Assembly (NCBI GenBank): GCA_000471045.1
Contig: KI301992.1
Coordinates: 1,620,060-1,684,059 of the forward strand
Reading direction: 5' to 3'
Source of the DNA: an actinobacterium LLX17
GTDB taxonomy: Bacteria; Actinomycetota; Actinomycetes; Propionibacteriales; Nocardioidaceae
Length of the DNA stretch: 64,000 bases
The position numbers were made by a program, and so were the translations under genes. The notes under the pieces were generated by a model. That model had not been told where the DNA came from and searched no databases. It saw nothing but the letters and a program-made list of their open reading frames with translations. Shown here one piece after another: positions 17,913 to 30,267 of this stretch; position 1 is the stretch's first letter; each line of letters opens with the position of its first letter.

Positions 17913-18443
17913 TCAGTCTCGGCGTCCGGCGATGGGTGGCGCGGTCGGGTCGTCGACCAGGCCCTTGTCCTCACGAGCGACCCAGTCCTCGATGCGCTCG
18001 TAGTCGTGCTGCGAACGGGTCACCACGGCCAACAGGTCGCTCATCTTGGCGACCTCCTCGACCTGCTCCTTGATGAACCACTGCATGAACTGGTCGGAGG
18101 CGAAGTCGTTGGCCTCGCGCGCGATGCGGGTCAGCTCGCCGACCTGCTCGGTGACGCGCTTCTCCTGGTCGAGCGCCAGCTTGACCGGCGTGACGACGTC
18201 GGCGAAGTCCATGACCGGAGCGTCGAGGGCCGGGATGCGGACCTCGGCGTCGGCATCCAGCAGGTACTGCACCATCATCATGGCGTGATCGCGCTCCTCC
18301 ACGGCCTGGCCGTAGAACAGCGAAGCCATCTGCGGCATCGTGAGGGCGTCGAAGTACGTCGCGATCGCGACGTACTGCTGATGGGCACTGAATTCGTGCC
18401 CCACCTGTTCCTGGAGCTTCGCGACGAACGCGGGTGCAGCCAT
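17913..18443 (-). CDS. Ferritin (non-heme)
   Basis: A 176-residue FtnA/BfrB-type ferritin that oxidises and stores iron as a 24-mer. Ferroxidase ligands Glu17, Glu50, His53, Glu94 and Gln127 are present at their usual positions (VEERDHAMMM, ALDQEKRV, QWFIKEQVEE). ATG 18443 has GAAGGAG upstream; the in-frame extension upstream runs into the divergent microprotein gene and is rejected. A 19-bp IdeR/DtxR-like box lies 19 bases upstream of the start, indicating iron control, as for mycobacterial bfrB. Confidence 0.93.
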   Translation of the reverse strand: MAAPAFVAKLQEQVGHEFSAHQQYVAIATYFDALTMPQMASLFYGQAVEERDHAMMMVQYLLDADAEVRIPALDAPVMDFADVVTPVKLALDQEKRVTEQVGELTRIAREANDFASDQFMQWFIKEQVEEVAKMSDLLAVVTRSQHDYERIEDWVAREDKGLVDDPTAPPIAGRRD

Positions 18444-18461
18444 GACCGATCTCCTTCGCAT

Positions 18462-18480
18462 GTTAGTTAGCCTAGCCTGA
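18462..18480. promoter_or_regulatory. IdeR/DtxR-like iron box between ferritin and microprotein
   Basis: Read on minus, TCAGGCTAGGCTAACTAAC matches the consensus TTAGGTTAGGCTAACCTAA at 14 of 19 positions, including the GGCTAA core. It lies in the 52-bp divergent intergenic region. On the plus side it ends two bases before a TAGATT -10 box (18483-18488), so binding there would occlude that promoter. Confidence 0.65.
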
Positions 18481-18495
18481 GGTAGATTTGCGCTC

Positions 18496-18627
18496 GTGGG
18501 CAAGAAGCCGAAGAAGAAGTGCTGCACCAGCAAGCCGCGGTGCAAGCGATGCCCCATTGCCATGATGAAGAAGGGGACTCTCCCCGACGGCTACACCGTC
18601 AAGAAGCGCAAGCTCGTCAAGCTGTGA
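18496..18627 (+). CDS. 43-residue Lys/Cys-rich microprotein divergent from ferritin
   Basis: GTG 18496 opens a 43-codon ORF, MGKKPKKKCCTSKPRCKRCP to start, ending KKRKLVKL. It has four Cys (CC-x6-C-x2-C) and about 16 Lys/Arg. The Cys spacing suggests a metal site; the charge suggests nucleic acid or membrane contact. TAGATT at 18483-18488 places a transcript start at or one base before the GTG, so it is probably leaderless. I recall similar short Cys/Lys proteins beside actinomycete ferritins. It shares the iron box with ferritin, so an iron-responsive role is inferred; no function is known to me. Confidence 0.65.
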   Translation: MGKKPKKKCCTSKPRCKRCPIAMMKKGTLPDGYTVKKRKLVKL

Positions 18628-18728
18628 CCTGACAGCACGACCCTAGGGTGTCCCCGGGTCGCAGCTCCACCAAGGCCAGTCACACCAAACGAAGGTAGGG
18701 CTCGCCTGCCCGCGCTAGCGTCGAGGTC

Positions 18729-19505
18729 ATGACCGATCTTCGCAGCCAGGCCCAGACCCTCCTCGACCTCCACACCGCTCCCGAGCTGCTCAAGCTCGTC
18801 AACGTCTGGGACGCCGCCAGCGCGCGGGTCGTCAGCGAGGTCGACGGCACGCAGGCCATCGCCACCGCCAGCCACTCGATCGCTGCCGCGCTCGGCTACG
18901 AGGACGGCGAGAACATCCCGGTCGACCTGATGATCGAAGCCGTCCGCCGCATCGTGCTGGCCACCCACCTGCCCGTCACGGCCGATCTCGAGGCCGGGTA
19001 CGGCGACGCCGGCGAAACCGCGCGCAAAGCGATCGACGTCGGTGTGGTGGGAGCGAACCTCGAGGACCAGATGAAGCCGCTCGCCGAGGCCGTGGCCGCG
19101 GTCGAGGCCGTCGTGCAGGTGGGTGAGGCGGCGGGCATCCCCTTCGTGCTGAACGCTCGCACCGATGCCTTCCTGAAGGCCGGCGACCGTCCGCACGCCG
19201 AGGTGCTGGCCGACGCGATCGAGCGCGGTTCGGCCTACCTCGACGCCGGAGCCCCCGTGGTGTTCGTGCCCGGCAAGGTCTCGGAGGACGACATCACCGC
19301 GTTCGTCGACGCCTGGGGTCCGCAGAAGCTGACGCTGATCGGTGCTCCCGGTTCCGTGCCGCTGGTGCGCATGGCCGAGCTGGGCGTCGCGCGAGTCTCC
19401 TACGGACCGTTCTCGCAGTCCGTGGCGCTCATGGCCCTGCAGGACCTGACCACCGACATCGTGGCCGACGGCGGTCTGCCGAGCGACTTCCGCGTCCTGA
19501 ACTGA
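18729..19505 (+). CDS. Isocitrate lyase/PEP mutase superfamily protein
   Basis: A 258-residue TIM-barrel enzyme of the PEP mutase/isocitrate lyase superfamily: NVWDAASARV, VTADLEAGYGD (Mg-binding Asp86 and Glu88) and LNARTDAF. The KKCGH catalytic Cys loop of true isocitrate and methylisocitrate lyases is absent, so it is more like the short 'oxaloacetate decarboxylase/PEP mutase-like' group. Reaction not assignable; a C-C or P-C lyase acting on an oxo- or hydroxy-dicarboxylate fits the neighbourhood. Starts at ATG 18729 with a TAGCGT box eight bases upstream, so probably leaderless. Confidence 0.8.
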   Translation: MTDLRSQAQTLLDLHTAPELLKLVNVWDAASARVVSEVDGTQAIATASHSIAAALGYEDGENIPVDLMIEAVRRIVLATHLPVTADLEAGYGDAGETARKAIDVGVVGANLEDQMKPLAEAVAAVEAVVQVGEAAGIPFVLNARTDAFLKAGDRPHAEVLADAIERGSAYLDAGAPVVFVPGKVSEDDITAFVDAWGPQKLTLIGAPGSVPLVRMAELGVARVSYGPFSQSVALMALQDLTTDIVADGGLPSDFRVLN

Positions 19506-19513
19506 ACCCCGCC

Positions 19514-19930
19514 ATGACCACGCCGATCATCATCAGCCTGCCCACCGAGGATCGCGCCCGCGCCCATGCCTTCTACCGTGACGGCCTGGGGTTCGAGCCC
19601 ATCGGCGAGCTCGCGGACGACGGCCTGCCCGAGCCCCTGACCTTCGTCGTGAATGCCGGCCTGCACCTGATGCTGGTTCCCACCGGCGGCTTCGGGTGGG
19701 TCCTCGGGGACGGGGACGTGGCTCCGGCCGGCACCCACGAGGTCGTCCTCAGCGTCTCGGCCGAAGGGCCGGCCGACGTCGATGCCCTGCTGGAGCGCGC
19801 CCAGCTGCACGGCGGTCGCATCGCGACCCCTCCGGCCGAGCAGCCCTGGGGCTACACCGGCACCGTGGCCGATCCCGACGGGCACCTCTGGATGGTGGAG
19901 GCGCCCCCGGGCCCCTCCCCCGCTCCCTGA
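19514..19930 (+). CDS. VOC/glyoxalase-like protein
   Basis: A 138-residue single VOC-fold protein (RARAHAFYRDGLGFEPIGE at the start, GYTGTVADPDGHLWMVEA at the end), as in glyoxalase/bleomycin-resistance relatives. The conserved C-terminal Glu and a central His occur, but the other metal ligands are not certain. ATG 19514 is 8 bases after the preceding stop, so it is probably co-transcribed with the lyase-like gene. Substrate unknown. Confidence 0.75.
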   Translation: MTTPIIISLPTEDRARAHAFYRDGLGFEPIGELADDGLPEPLTFVVNAGLHLMLVPTGGFGWVLGDGDVAPAGTHEVVLSVSAEGPADVDALLERAQLHGGRIATPPAEQPWGYTGTVADPDGHLWMVEAPPGPSPAP

Positions 19931-19944
19931 GGTGCCACGAAGGG

Positions 19945-21918
19945 TCAGGCGAGTCCGTTGGCCTTGCGGATCTCGTCGGCGACGCGGTCCATGATGTCGG
20001 TCATGCCGAAGTCCTTCGGCGTGAACACGGCTGCGATGCCGGACGCCTCAAGACGACGCGCGTCGGAGTCGGGGATGATCCCGCCCACGATGACCGGCAC
20101 GTTGTCGACGCCGGCCTCCTTGAGGCCCTTCTGCACCTCGGGCACCAGCTCCATGTGCGAGCCCGACAGGATCGACAGGCCCACGACGTGGACGTCCTCG
20201 GCCACCGCGGCCGCGACGATCTGCGCCGGGGTGAGCCGGATGCCCTGGTAGATGACCTCGAAGCCGGCGTCGCGAGCGCGCACGGCCACCTGCTCGGCGC
20301 CGTTGGAGTGTCCGTCGAGCCCCGGCTTGCCCACGAGGAAGCGCAGACGACCGCCCAGCTCCTCGCCCGTGGCGCGCACCTTCTCGCGCACGGCGGTCAG
20401 CTCGGCGCCGGCCTCCGCCACGCCGACGACGCCCGCGACGCCGGTGGGCGCGCGGTACTCGCCGAAGACGCCACGCAGCGTGTGCGACCACTCGCCCACG
20501 GTGGCGCCGGCGCGCACTGCGGCGAGCGTGGCCTCCATCAGGTTGGTGGTGGTCTTGGCCTCGGCGGCCAGACGCTCGAGGGCCTCGTCGACGGCGGCCT
20601 GGTCGCGCTCGCTGCGCCACTTCTGGACGTCGGCGATGGCGTTGGCCTCGGCCTGCGGGTCGGCCACCATGATGGCGGCGTCGAGGTCGGCCGTCAGCGG
20701 CGACTCCTCGGTCTCGACGTAGGAGTTGACGCCCACGACCTTGAGCTCGCCGGCCTCGATCTTCGCGCGACGCTCGGCGTGCGACGAGACGAGCGCTTGC
20801 TTCATGTAGCCGGTCTCGACGGCGGCGACGGCGCCACCCATCGCCTGCACCCGGTCGATCTCGGCCTTGGCGCCCTCGACCAGCTCGGCGACCTTGGCCT
20901 CGACGACGTGGCTGCCGTCGAAGATGTCCTCGTAGTCGAGCAGGTCGGACTCGAAGGCCAGCACCTGCTGCAGGCGCAGCGACCACTGCTGGTCCCACGG
21001 GCGCGGCAGACCGAGGGCCTCGTTCCAGGCCGGCAGCTGCACGGCGCGGGCACGGGCGTTCTTGCTGAGCGTGACGCCGAGCATCTCCAGCACGATGCGC
21101 TGCACGTTGTTCTCGGGCTGCGCCTCGGTCAGGCCCAGGGAGTTGACCTGGACGCCGTAGCGGAATCGGCGCATCTTGGGGTCGGTCACGCCGTAGCGCT
21201 CACGGGTGATCTCGTCCCACAGCTGGCCGAAGGCGCGCATCTTGCACATTTCCTCGACGAACCGCACGCCTGCGTTGACGAAGAAGGAGATACGGCCGAC
21301 GACGCGTTCGAAGTCGTCGGGCGAGACCTGACCGGAGTCCTTGACGCCGTCCAGCACGGCGATGGCCGTGGAGAGCGCGAAGGCGAGCTCCTGCGTGGGG
21401 GTGGCACCGGCTTCCTGCAGGTGGTAGCTGCAGATGTTGAGCGGGTTCCACTTGGGGATGGAGTCGACCGTGTAGGCGATCATGTCGGTCGTGAGGCGCA
21501 GGGAGGCCTCGGGCGGGAACACGTAGGTGCCCCGCGACAGGTACTCCTTGATGATGTCGTTCTGCGTGGTGCCGGCCAGCAGCTCGGGTCCGGCGCCCTG
21601 CTCCTCGGCGGCGACCTGGTACATCGCCAGCAGCCACATGGCGGTGGCGTTGATCGTCATCGAGGTGTTCATCTCGCCCAGGGGGATGTCCTGGAACAGG
21701 CGGCGCATGGCGCCCAGGTGCGGGATCGGCACGCCGACCTTGCCGACCTCGCCGCGCGAGAGCTCGTGGTCGGGGTCGTAGCCGGTCTGCGTCGGCAGGT
21801 CGAACGCGACCGAAAGACCGGTCTGACCCTTCGCAAGGTTCTTGCGATAGAGGGCGTTCGACTCGGCGGCCGAGGAGTGTCCGGCGTAGGTGCGCATCAC
21901 CCAGGGCTTGTCAGGCAT
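19945..21918 (-). CDS. ecm: Ethylmalonyl-CoA mutase (MeaA type), B12-dependent
   Basis: A 657-residue single-chain acyl-CoA mutase with the TIM barrel first (MRTYAGHSSAAESNALYR, SVAFDLPTQTGYD, NTSMTINATA) and a C-terminal B12 domain. B12 ligand motif DGHSNG (DxHxxG) at 535-540, followed by LSILSGSH. The length and the opening MRTYAGHS...NLAKGQTGLS and GEVGKVGVPIPHLG resemble Rhodobacter Ecm and Streptomyces MeaA rather than ~730-residue methylmalonyl-CoA mutase. It converts ethylmalonyl-CoA to methylsuccinyl-CoA. ATG 21918. An adenosyltransferase for its cofactor is divergent upstream; MeaB is at 7.8 kb. Confidence 0.9.
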   Translation of the reverse strand: MPDKPWVMRTYAGHSSAAESNALYRKNLAKGQTGLSVAFDLPTQTGYDPDHELSRGEVGKVGVPIPHLGAMRRLFQDIPLGEMNTSMTINATAMWLLAMYQVAAEEQGAGPELLAGTTQNDIIKEYLSRGTYVFPPEASLRLTTDMIAYTVDSIPKWNPLNICSYHLQEAGATPTQELAFALSTAIAVLDGVKDSGQVSPDDFERVVGRISFFVNAGVRFVEEMCKMRAFGQLWDEITRERYGVTDPKMRRFRYGVQVNSLGLTEAQPENNVQRIVLEMLGVTLSKNARARAVQLPAWNEALGLPRPWDQQWSLRLQQVLAFESDLLDYEDIFDGSHVVEAKVAELVEGAKAEIDRVQAMGGAVAAVETGYMKQALVSSHAERRAKIEAGELKVVGVNSYVETEESPLTADLDAAIMVADPQAEANAIADVQKWRSERDQAAVDEALERLAAEAKTTTNLMEATLAAVRAGATVGEWSHTLRGVFGEYRAPTGVAGVVGVAEAGAELTAVREKVRATGEELGGRLRFLVGKPGLDGHSNGAEQVAVRARDAGFEVIYQGIRLTPAQIVAAAVAEDVHVVGLSILSGSHMELVPEVQKGLKEAGVDNVPVIVGGIIPDSDARRLEASGIAAVFTPKDFGMTDIMDRVADEIRKANGLA

Positions 21919-22021
21919 GGGGGCAGATTACCGCGCTGTAAACCTCGAGGTCACCCGAGCGCCCCGATCCCGACACAGATCACAGCCGGGGCGGCCGCGA
22001 GCCCGCGGCTAGGCTCGGGAC

Positions 22022-22594
22022 ATGGTCAACCTCACCCGCATCTACACGCGCACCGGCGACGACGGCACGACGGCCCTGGTCGACATGAGCCGCACCTCCA
22101 AGAACGACCTGCGCCTCACCGCGTACGCCGACGTCGACGAGACCAACAGCCACCTCGGCGTCGCACTGTCGGTCGGCGAGCTGGACGAGGAGATCACGGC
22201 GGTCCTGCGGCACGTGCAGAACGACCTCTTCGACGTGGGCGCCGACCTCGGTGCGCCCGTGGTGCCCGACCCGGAGTACCCGCCGCTGCGGGTCGAGCCC
22301 GACTACGTCGAGCGCCTCGAGGCGTGGTGCGACGACTTCAACTCCCGCATCGACAAGCTGCGCTCGTTCATCCTGCCGGGCGGCACGCGCGCCGCGGCCG
22401 AGCTGCACGTGGCTCGGACCGTCTGCCGTCGCGCCGAGCGCGCCGCGTGGGCCGCCATCGACGAGCACGGCGACACCATGAACGTGTTGACGGCGAAGTA
22501 CCTCAACCGGTTGAGCGACCTGCTGTTCATCCTCGGTCGCTACGCCAACCGTGAGGCCGGCGACATCCTCTGGGTCCCCGGCGGCGAGCGGTAA
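22022..22594 (+). CDS. PduO-type ATP:cob(I)alamin adenosyltransferase
   Basis: A 190-residue enzyme that makes adenosylcobalamin, the Ecm cofactor. Motifs: TRTGDDGTT near the N-terminus, YADVDETNSHLGVAL, SFILPGGTRAAAELHVART and VCRRAERAA, covering the ATP and cobalamin sites of the PduO/CobA family. TAGGCT at 22010-22015 is seven bases before the ATG at 22022, and there is no Shine-Dalgarno, so translation is probably leaderless. Located between ecm and the ATP synthase block; a related adenosyltransferase gene is in the same place in M. tuberculosis, to my recollection. Confidence 0.92.
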   Translation: MVNLTRIYTRTGDDGTTALVDMSRTSKNDLRLTAYADVDETNSHLGVALSVGELDEEITAVLRHVQNDLFDVGADLGAPVVPDPEYPPLRVEPDYVERLEAWCDDFNSRIDKLRSFILPGGTRAAAELHVARTVCRRAERAAWAAIDEHGDTMNVLTAKYLNRLSDLLFILGRYANREAGDILWVPGGER

Positions 22595-22617
22595 CGAGCC
22601 CTGACCCCGAGCTTTGC

Positions 22618-22660
22618 AGCGTTGTGCCACGGTTCCGGCAGGAATCCGTGGCACAACGCT
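22618..22660. terminator. Long hairpin between convergent genes
   Basis: Arms 22618-22636 and 22641-22660 pair over 19 bp with a single bulged A (core AGCGTTGTGCCACGG), GGCA loop. It sits between the adenosyltransferase (+) and DUF2550 (-) stops and could terminate both. No T run. It may instead be a dispersed palindromic repeat. Confidence 0.6.
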
Positions 22661-22683
22661 TCATAACTTGGGGAGGGGAGGCG

Positions 22684-23136
22684 TCACCAGACGGCGTTGA
22701 CGCCCTTGCCCGGGGGTGACGACTCGAGCCAGGCCAGCAGGCCGGTGAGGGCCTGAGGCGTCAACGCGAGGTGCACGGTCACGTCGGTCCGGTGCTCCTC
22801 GCACGCGACGACGACCTGACCGGGCGCCAACACGTGCGACTCCCCCGCCTCGGGCTGTCGGCGACCAGAGATCTCGACGTCGCCGCGCGGCAGAGTGATA
22901 CGGGGACGCCACGACAAGGAGAAGGTGCGGTACCACTCGACGGTGTCGTGGCGGTAGACCGCGGTGCCCACGGCCCACCCGCGCGCCGCTCCGACACCGC
23001 GCCAGTTGACCGACATCTCGAACGAGCCGGGATTGCGCTCGAGTCGGCGCCGACGCACGACGATCGCCGCGAGCGCGGCGATCGAGAGGGCGACGAGCAG
23101 CAGCAGGGAGTCGACGAACCACAACCACAGTGGCAC
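22684..23136 (-). CDS. DUF2550 single-pass membrane protein
   Basis: A 150-residue protein with one N-terminal membrane helix (FVDSLLLLVALSIAALAAIVV) and a ~115-residue cytoplasmic domain (WRGVGAARGWAVGTAVYRHDTVEWYRTF). DUF2550 proteins follow atpC across actinomycetes; their role is not known. GTG 23136 has GGGGGAG six bases upstream. It starts 14 bases after the atpC stop, so it belongs to the ATP synthase transcript. Confidence 0.85.
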   Translation of the reverse strand: MPLWLWFVDSLLLLVALSIAALAAIVVRRRRLERNPGSFEMSVNWRGVGAARGWAVGTAVYRHDTVEWYRTFSLSWRPRITLPRGDVEISGRRQPEAGESHVLAPGQVVVACEEHRTDVTVHLALTPQALTGLLAWLESSPPGKGVNAVW

Positions 23137-23150
23137 GTCGACTCCCCCGC

Positions 23151-23527
23151 TCAGGACTGCAGGGTGCGGAGCTTGGCCTCGGCGCGCAGGACGGCTGCCT
23201 GGTCGTCGGCCTCGCGGGCCGCGGTGAGCTCGGACTCGACCGTCGAGCGGTCGAGCTCGTTCTCCAGGAAGCTGTCCTCGCTCAGGACCGAGACACGGTT
23301 GTCGGCGACGGACAGGAAGCCCTCGCTGACGGCTGCACGCACCCGCTCACCGCCGGTCTGCTCGATCTCGACGACGCCGGGAACCAGCACCGACAGCAGC
23401 GGCGCGTGGTTGGCCAGGACACCGAGGTCACCCTCGGCCGTCCGTGCGAGCACGCGCACGGCCTCGCCCGACCACACGACGCGGTCGGCCGCGACCAGCT
23501 CCACCTGGAGCGTGTGCGACTCAGCCA

Positions 23528-23528
<1 letters not shown>
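23151..23528 (-). CDS. atpC: ATP synthase epsilon subunit
   Basis: A 125-residue F1 epsilon subunit: the N-terminal beta sandwich (LQVELVAADRVVWSGEAVRVLARTAEGDLGVLANHAPLL) and a C-terminal helical hairpin (ELDRSTVESELTAAREADD). It couples the rotor to F1 and can inhibit ATP hydrolysis. The ATG at 23528 shares one base with the atpD stop (TGATG); the upstream in-frame extension is a shadow. Confidence 0.93.
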
Positions 23529-25941
<2,413 letters not shown>

Positions 25942-25944
25942 GGG

Positions 25945-27585
<1,641 letters not shown>

Positions 27586-27618
27586 GGTGTGCCTGCCTTC
27601 TGGGATCGGTGCGGTGCT

Positions 27619-28443
27619 TCAGCCTGCGAGGCGCCGGCGGGCGGCCTCGAGGCGACTGGACATGGTGCCGTCGACGACGTCGTCGGCCACGCTGACCGAG
27701 ATGCCGCCGATGACGGCGGGGTCGACGACGACGTTGAGGTGAACCTCGCGGCCGTACTTGGCGGCGAGCGCGGCGGCGAGACGCTGTGACTCCGCGTCGC
27801 CGAGCTCGGAGGCCACACGGACCTCGGCCAGCAGGCGTCCGCGACGGTCGGCGACCGTCGTGGCGAACGTGGTGAGCGTGCGCTCGAACGAGCCCGTGCG
27901 GGCCGCGACGGCCTGCACGACGAGCGCGAGGGTCGTGTCGTCGACCTTGCCCCCGAGGATCGTCGTCAGCAGCTCGGACCGGGCGGCGACCGGAATGGTC
28001 GTGTCGGACAGGGTCCGCCGCAGGTCCAAGTCACCCGTGATGAGCTGCTCGACCTCGAACAGCTGCGTCTCGAGGGTGTCGAGCGTCCCGGCCTCGTCAG
28101 CGGCACGGACGTGGGCGACCACACCGGCCAGCTCGAGGGCGTCGGACAGGTCGCGTCCGGCCGACCAGCGACCGGCGGCGGCCTTCTTGACGACACCCAG
28201 GGTGGCGGCCGAGACGGCGTTGCCGAAGATCGACGTGACCAGACCGTCGGTGGACTCCGAGGAGGTCGCCGGGTCGGTCAGCACCCGGCGCAGACGCGGG
28301 CTGCCGTCCAGTGCCCCGACGACTCCGAACAGCTGGCCACCGAGCTCGGTGGCCGAACCGTCGGCCGCCGCGACGGCGGCCAAGGTGTCGTCGAGGGACG
28401 CGGCAGAAGCGCCGCGCATCCGGGTGGTGATCTGACCGGACAT
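27619..28443 (-). CDS. atpH: ATP synthase delta subunit
   Basis: A 274-residue peripheral-stalk subunit. The OSCP/delta fold is seen in VAHVRAADEAGTLDTLETQLFEVE and, near the C-terminus, REVHLNVVVDPAVIGGISV. It is ~95 residues longer than the E. coli protein, typical of actinomycetes; it is not a b-delta fusion as in mycobacteria, since a separate b gene precedes it. The ATG shares one base with the atpF stop (TGATG). Confidence 0.93.
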   Translation of the reverse strand: MSGQITTRMRGASAASLDDTLAAVAAADGSATELGGQLFGVVGALDGSPRLRRVLTDPATSSESTDGLVTSIFGNAVSAATLGVVKKAAAGRWSAGRDLSDALELAGVVAHVRAADEAGTLDTLETQLFEVEQLITGDLDLRRTLSDTTIPVAARSELLTTILGGKVDDTTLALVVQAVAARTGSFERTLTTFATTVADRRGRLLAEVRVASELGDAESQRLAAALAAKYGREVHLNVVVDPAVIGGISVSVADDVVDGTMSSRLEAARRRLAG

Positions 28444-28985
28444 CAGTTGGCCGACTCCTCGAGCTCGGCGATGAAGCGCTCGACCGTGCGCGCACTGCGT
28501 GCGTCGTCGGTCAGGGCCTCACCCACGATGCGACTCGCGAGGTCGGTCGCGAGCGTGCCGACCTCACTCTTGAGCTGCGCCACGACCTGGGCCCGCTCGG
28601 CCTCGACCTGCGCGTGCGCGGCCGAGGTGATGCGCTCGGCCTCGGCCTGAGCCTGGGCTCGCATCTCCGCGAGGATCTGCGCTCCCTGCTCCTTGGCCTC
28701 CTCGCGGATGCCGGCGGCCTCGTGTCGGGCCTCGGCGAGCTGGGCGTTGTACTTCTCCAGCGCGGCCTGGGCCTCCTTCTGCGCGGCCTGGGCCTCCTCG
28801 ATGCCACCCTCGATCGCAGCCGTACGAGCCGCGTAGGCCTTCTCGAAGCCCGGGACGACGAACTTCTTGATGAGGAAGAGGAGCAGGAGGAAGACGACGG
28901 CGCTGAGGACGATCTCGGCGACGTGCGGGATGAGGGGGTTGAGGTCCTCACCCTCGGCAGCCGCGACGAGCTGTGTCGTGATCAT
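28443..28985 (-). CDS. atpF: ATP synthase b subunit
   Basis: A 180-residue Fo stator subunit. One membrane helix (IVLSAVVFLLLLFLIKKFVV, about 26-45) and a long charged coiled coil (AAQKEAQAALEKYNAQL...) to the C-terminus that binds delta. ATG 28985, 40 bases after the atpE stop. Confidence 0.94.
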   Translation of the reverse strand: MITTQLVAAAEGEDLNPLIPHVAEIVLSAVVFLLLLFLIKKFVVPGFEKAYAARTAAIEGGIEEAQAAQKEAQAALEKYNAQLAEARHEAAGIREEAKEQGAQILAEMRAQAQAEAERITSAAHAQVEAERAQVVAQLKSEVGTLATDLASRIVGEALTDDARSARTVERFIAELEESAN

Positions 28986-29025
28986 GCGTGTGCCTTCTGT
29001 CGGGGTCGGTGGCTGGTGCTACGGA

Positions 29026-29229
29026 CTAAAGGACGAACGCGAGCGCCAGGCCGATGATGAAGAACTGCTCGGCGAGGACGAAGCCGAGGATCGCGAGCTG
29101 GCGCAGCGTGCCCTGGGCCTCAGGCTGACGGGCCACACCGGAGACCAGGGCGGCGAAGATCAGACCGACGGCGATACCGGGGCCGATGGCGGCCAGACCG
29201 AGGCCGATCATGTTCAGGTTGCCTTCCAC
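29026..29229 (-). CDS. atpE: ATP synthase c subunit
   Basis: A 67-residue two-helix proteolipid of the rotor ring. Loop [10 protein letters not shown] at about 31-40; proton-carrying Glu54 in [11 protein letters not shown]. The residue beside Glu and the Glu (rather than Asp) fit an actinomycete proton-type ring. GTG 29229 is chosen because AAAGGAA precedes it; the upstream start would add eight non-homologous residues. Confidence 0.93.
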   Translation of the reverse strand: MEGNLNMIGLGLAAIGPGIAVGLIFAALVSGVARQPEAQGTLRQLAILGFVLAEQFFIIGLALAFVL

Positions 29230-29331
29230 GGCAGTTCCTTTCGTCGTCGGCACGGTTGGTCCGTGCCGATGTGCGGGTGCGAATGTGAAGTTGTGCCGGT
29301 GCGACGACCGACGAGTCCGATCCGCTGAGGA

Positions 29332-30132
29332 TCAGTGCTCGTCGGCCAGTGCCTCACCGATGTACATGGAGGCCAGCAGCGTGAAGACGTACGCCTGCAG
29401 GAACATCACCAGGATCTCGAGGAAGGTGATGCCCACGAACAGCAGGGCGGACGCGATGCCGGCCGGGATGGCGAGCGTGTTCTCGGAGTGCAGCAGCAGG
29501 TACTCGGCACCGAGCGAGAACAGCAGGAGGAGGAGGTGTCCGGCGAACATCGTGGCGAACAGACGCAGCGTGAGCGTGATGGGTCGCAGCAGGATGTTGG
29601 AGAGGAACTCCAGCGGGACGAGCAGCAGGAGGATCGGGCCCTTCATGCCACTGGGCACGGTCTCGTGCTTGAGGTAGCCGACGAATCCGTGACGGGCGAT
29701 GCCGGCGCCGTTGTAGACGATCCAGGTGATGAGCGCGAGGGCCAGCGGGAAGCCGATGTGCGACATCGTCGGGAACTGCACGACGGGGATCAGGCCGTAG
29801 TAGTTGTTCACGAACACGAAGGTGAAGATCGCGAACAGGAAGGGCACGAAGCGCTGGAAGTCGCGCGAGCCGATGTTGTCGCGGCCGATGCCGTCACGGA
29901 CGAAGCCGTAGACCATCTCGCCGGCGAACTGCAGGCGTCCCGGCACGACGGCGGCGGGACGAGCTGCGGCGGCGAAGAGCGCCATGATGAGGACCACCGA
30001 GAGGACCAGCAGGATCATCGGCTTGGTGACGCCGGCCTCGGCGCCCCACGGGAAGATCGCCGGCAGGTTGAAGTCGGCGGGACCCGGGCTGGGGGGACTC
30101 GAAGCAGCGGGGAGCAGGGAGGCGAGGGACAC
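29332..30132 (-). CDS. atpB: ATP synthase a subunit
   Basis: A 266-residue polytopic Fo subunit. The essential stator Arg is Arg190 in ITLTLRLFATMFAGH; NNYYGLIP and the C-terminal QAYVFTLLASMYIGEAL are conserved. GTG 30132 follows AGAAGGAGACCGA, a clear ribosome site, so the 13-residue upstream extension is dropped. Confidence 0.95.
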   Translation of the reverse strand: MSLASLLPAASSPPSPGPADFNLPAIFPWGAEAGVTKPMILLVLSVVLIMALFAAAARPAAVVPGRLQFAGEMVYGFVRDGIGRDNIGSRDFQRFVPFLFAIFTFVFVNNYYGLIPVVQFPTMSHIGFPLALALITWIVYNGAGIARHGFVGYLKHETVPSGMKGPILLLLVPLEFLSNILLRPITLTLRLFATMFAGHLLLLLFSLGAEYLLLHSENTLAIPAGIASALLFVGITFLEILVMFLQAYVFTLLASMYIGEALADEH

Positions 30133-30267
30133 TCGGTCTCCTTCTGAATCATGGCGCGGTCGCGCGACCATGAGTCGCGATCCGGGCGTACGGCCAGCGT
30201 CATTGCGAGTCGAAGAACACGTCGTCGGCTCGCTGCGGGAAGGCTATCAGGCCCTCTCCGGCAACTC

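Noticed and set aside
18729-19505. Isocitrate lyase or methylisocitrate lyase
   Set aside because: The catalytic KKCGH loop is missing, so only the superfamily is called.
19945-21918. Methylmalonyl-CoA mutase large subunit
   Set aside because: Single 657-residue chain with Ecm/MeaA-type motifs; no small subunit gene adjacent.
21919-22021. Cobalamin riboswitch between ecm and the adenosyltransferase
   Set aside because: Only 103 bases, no B12-box-like sequence seen, and the plus-side transcript appears leaderless.
19696-22554. 952-codon frame on plus across ecm and the adenosyltransferase
   Set aside because: Antisense to ecm and out of frame with the adenosyltransferase; no family similarity.
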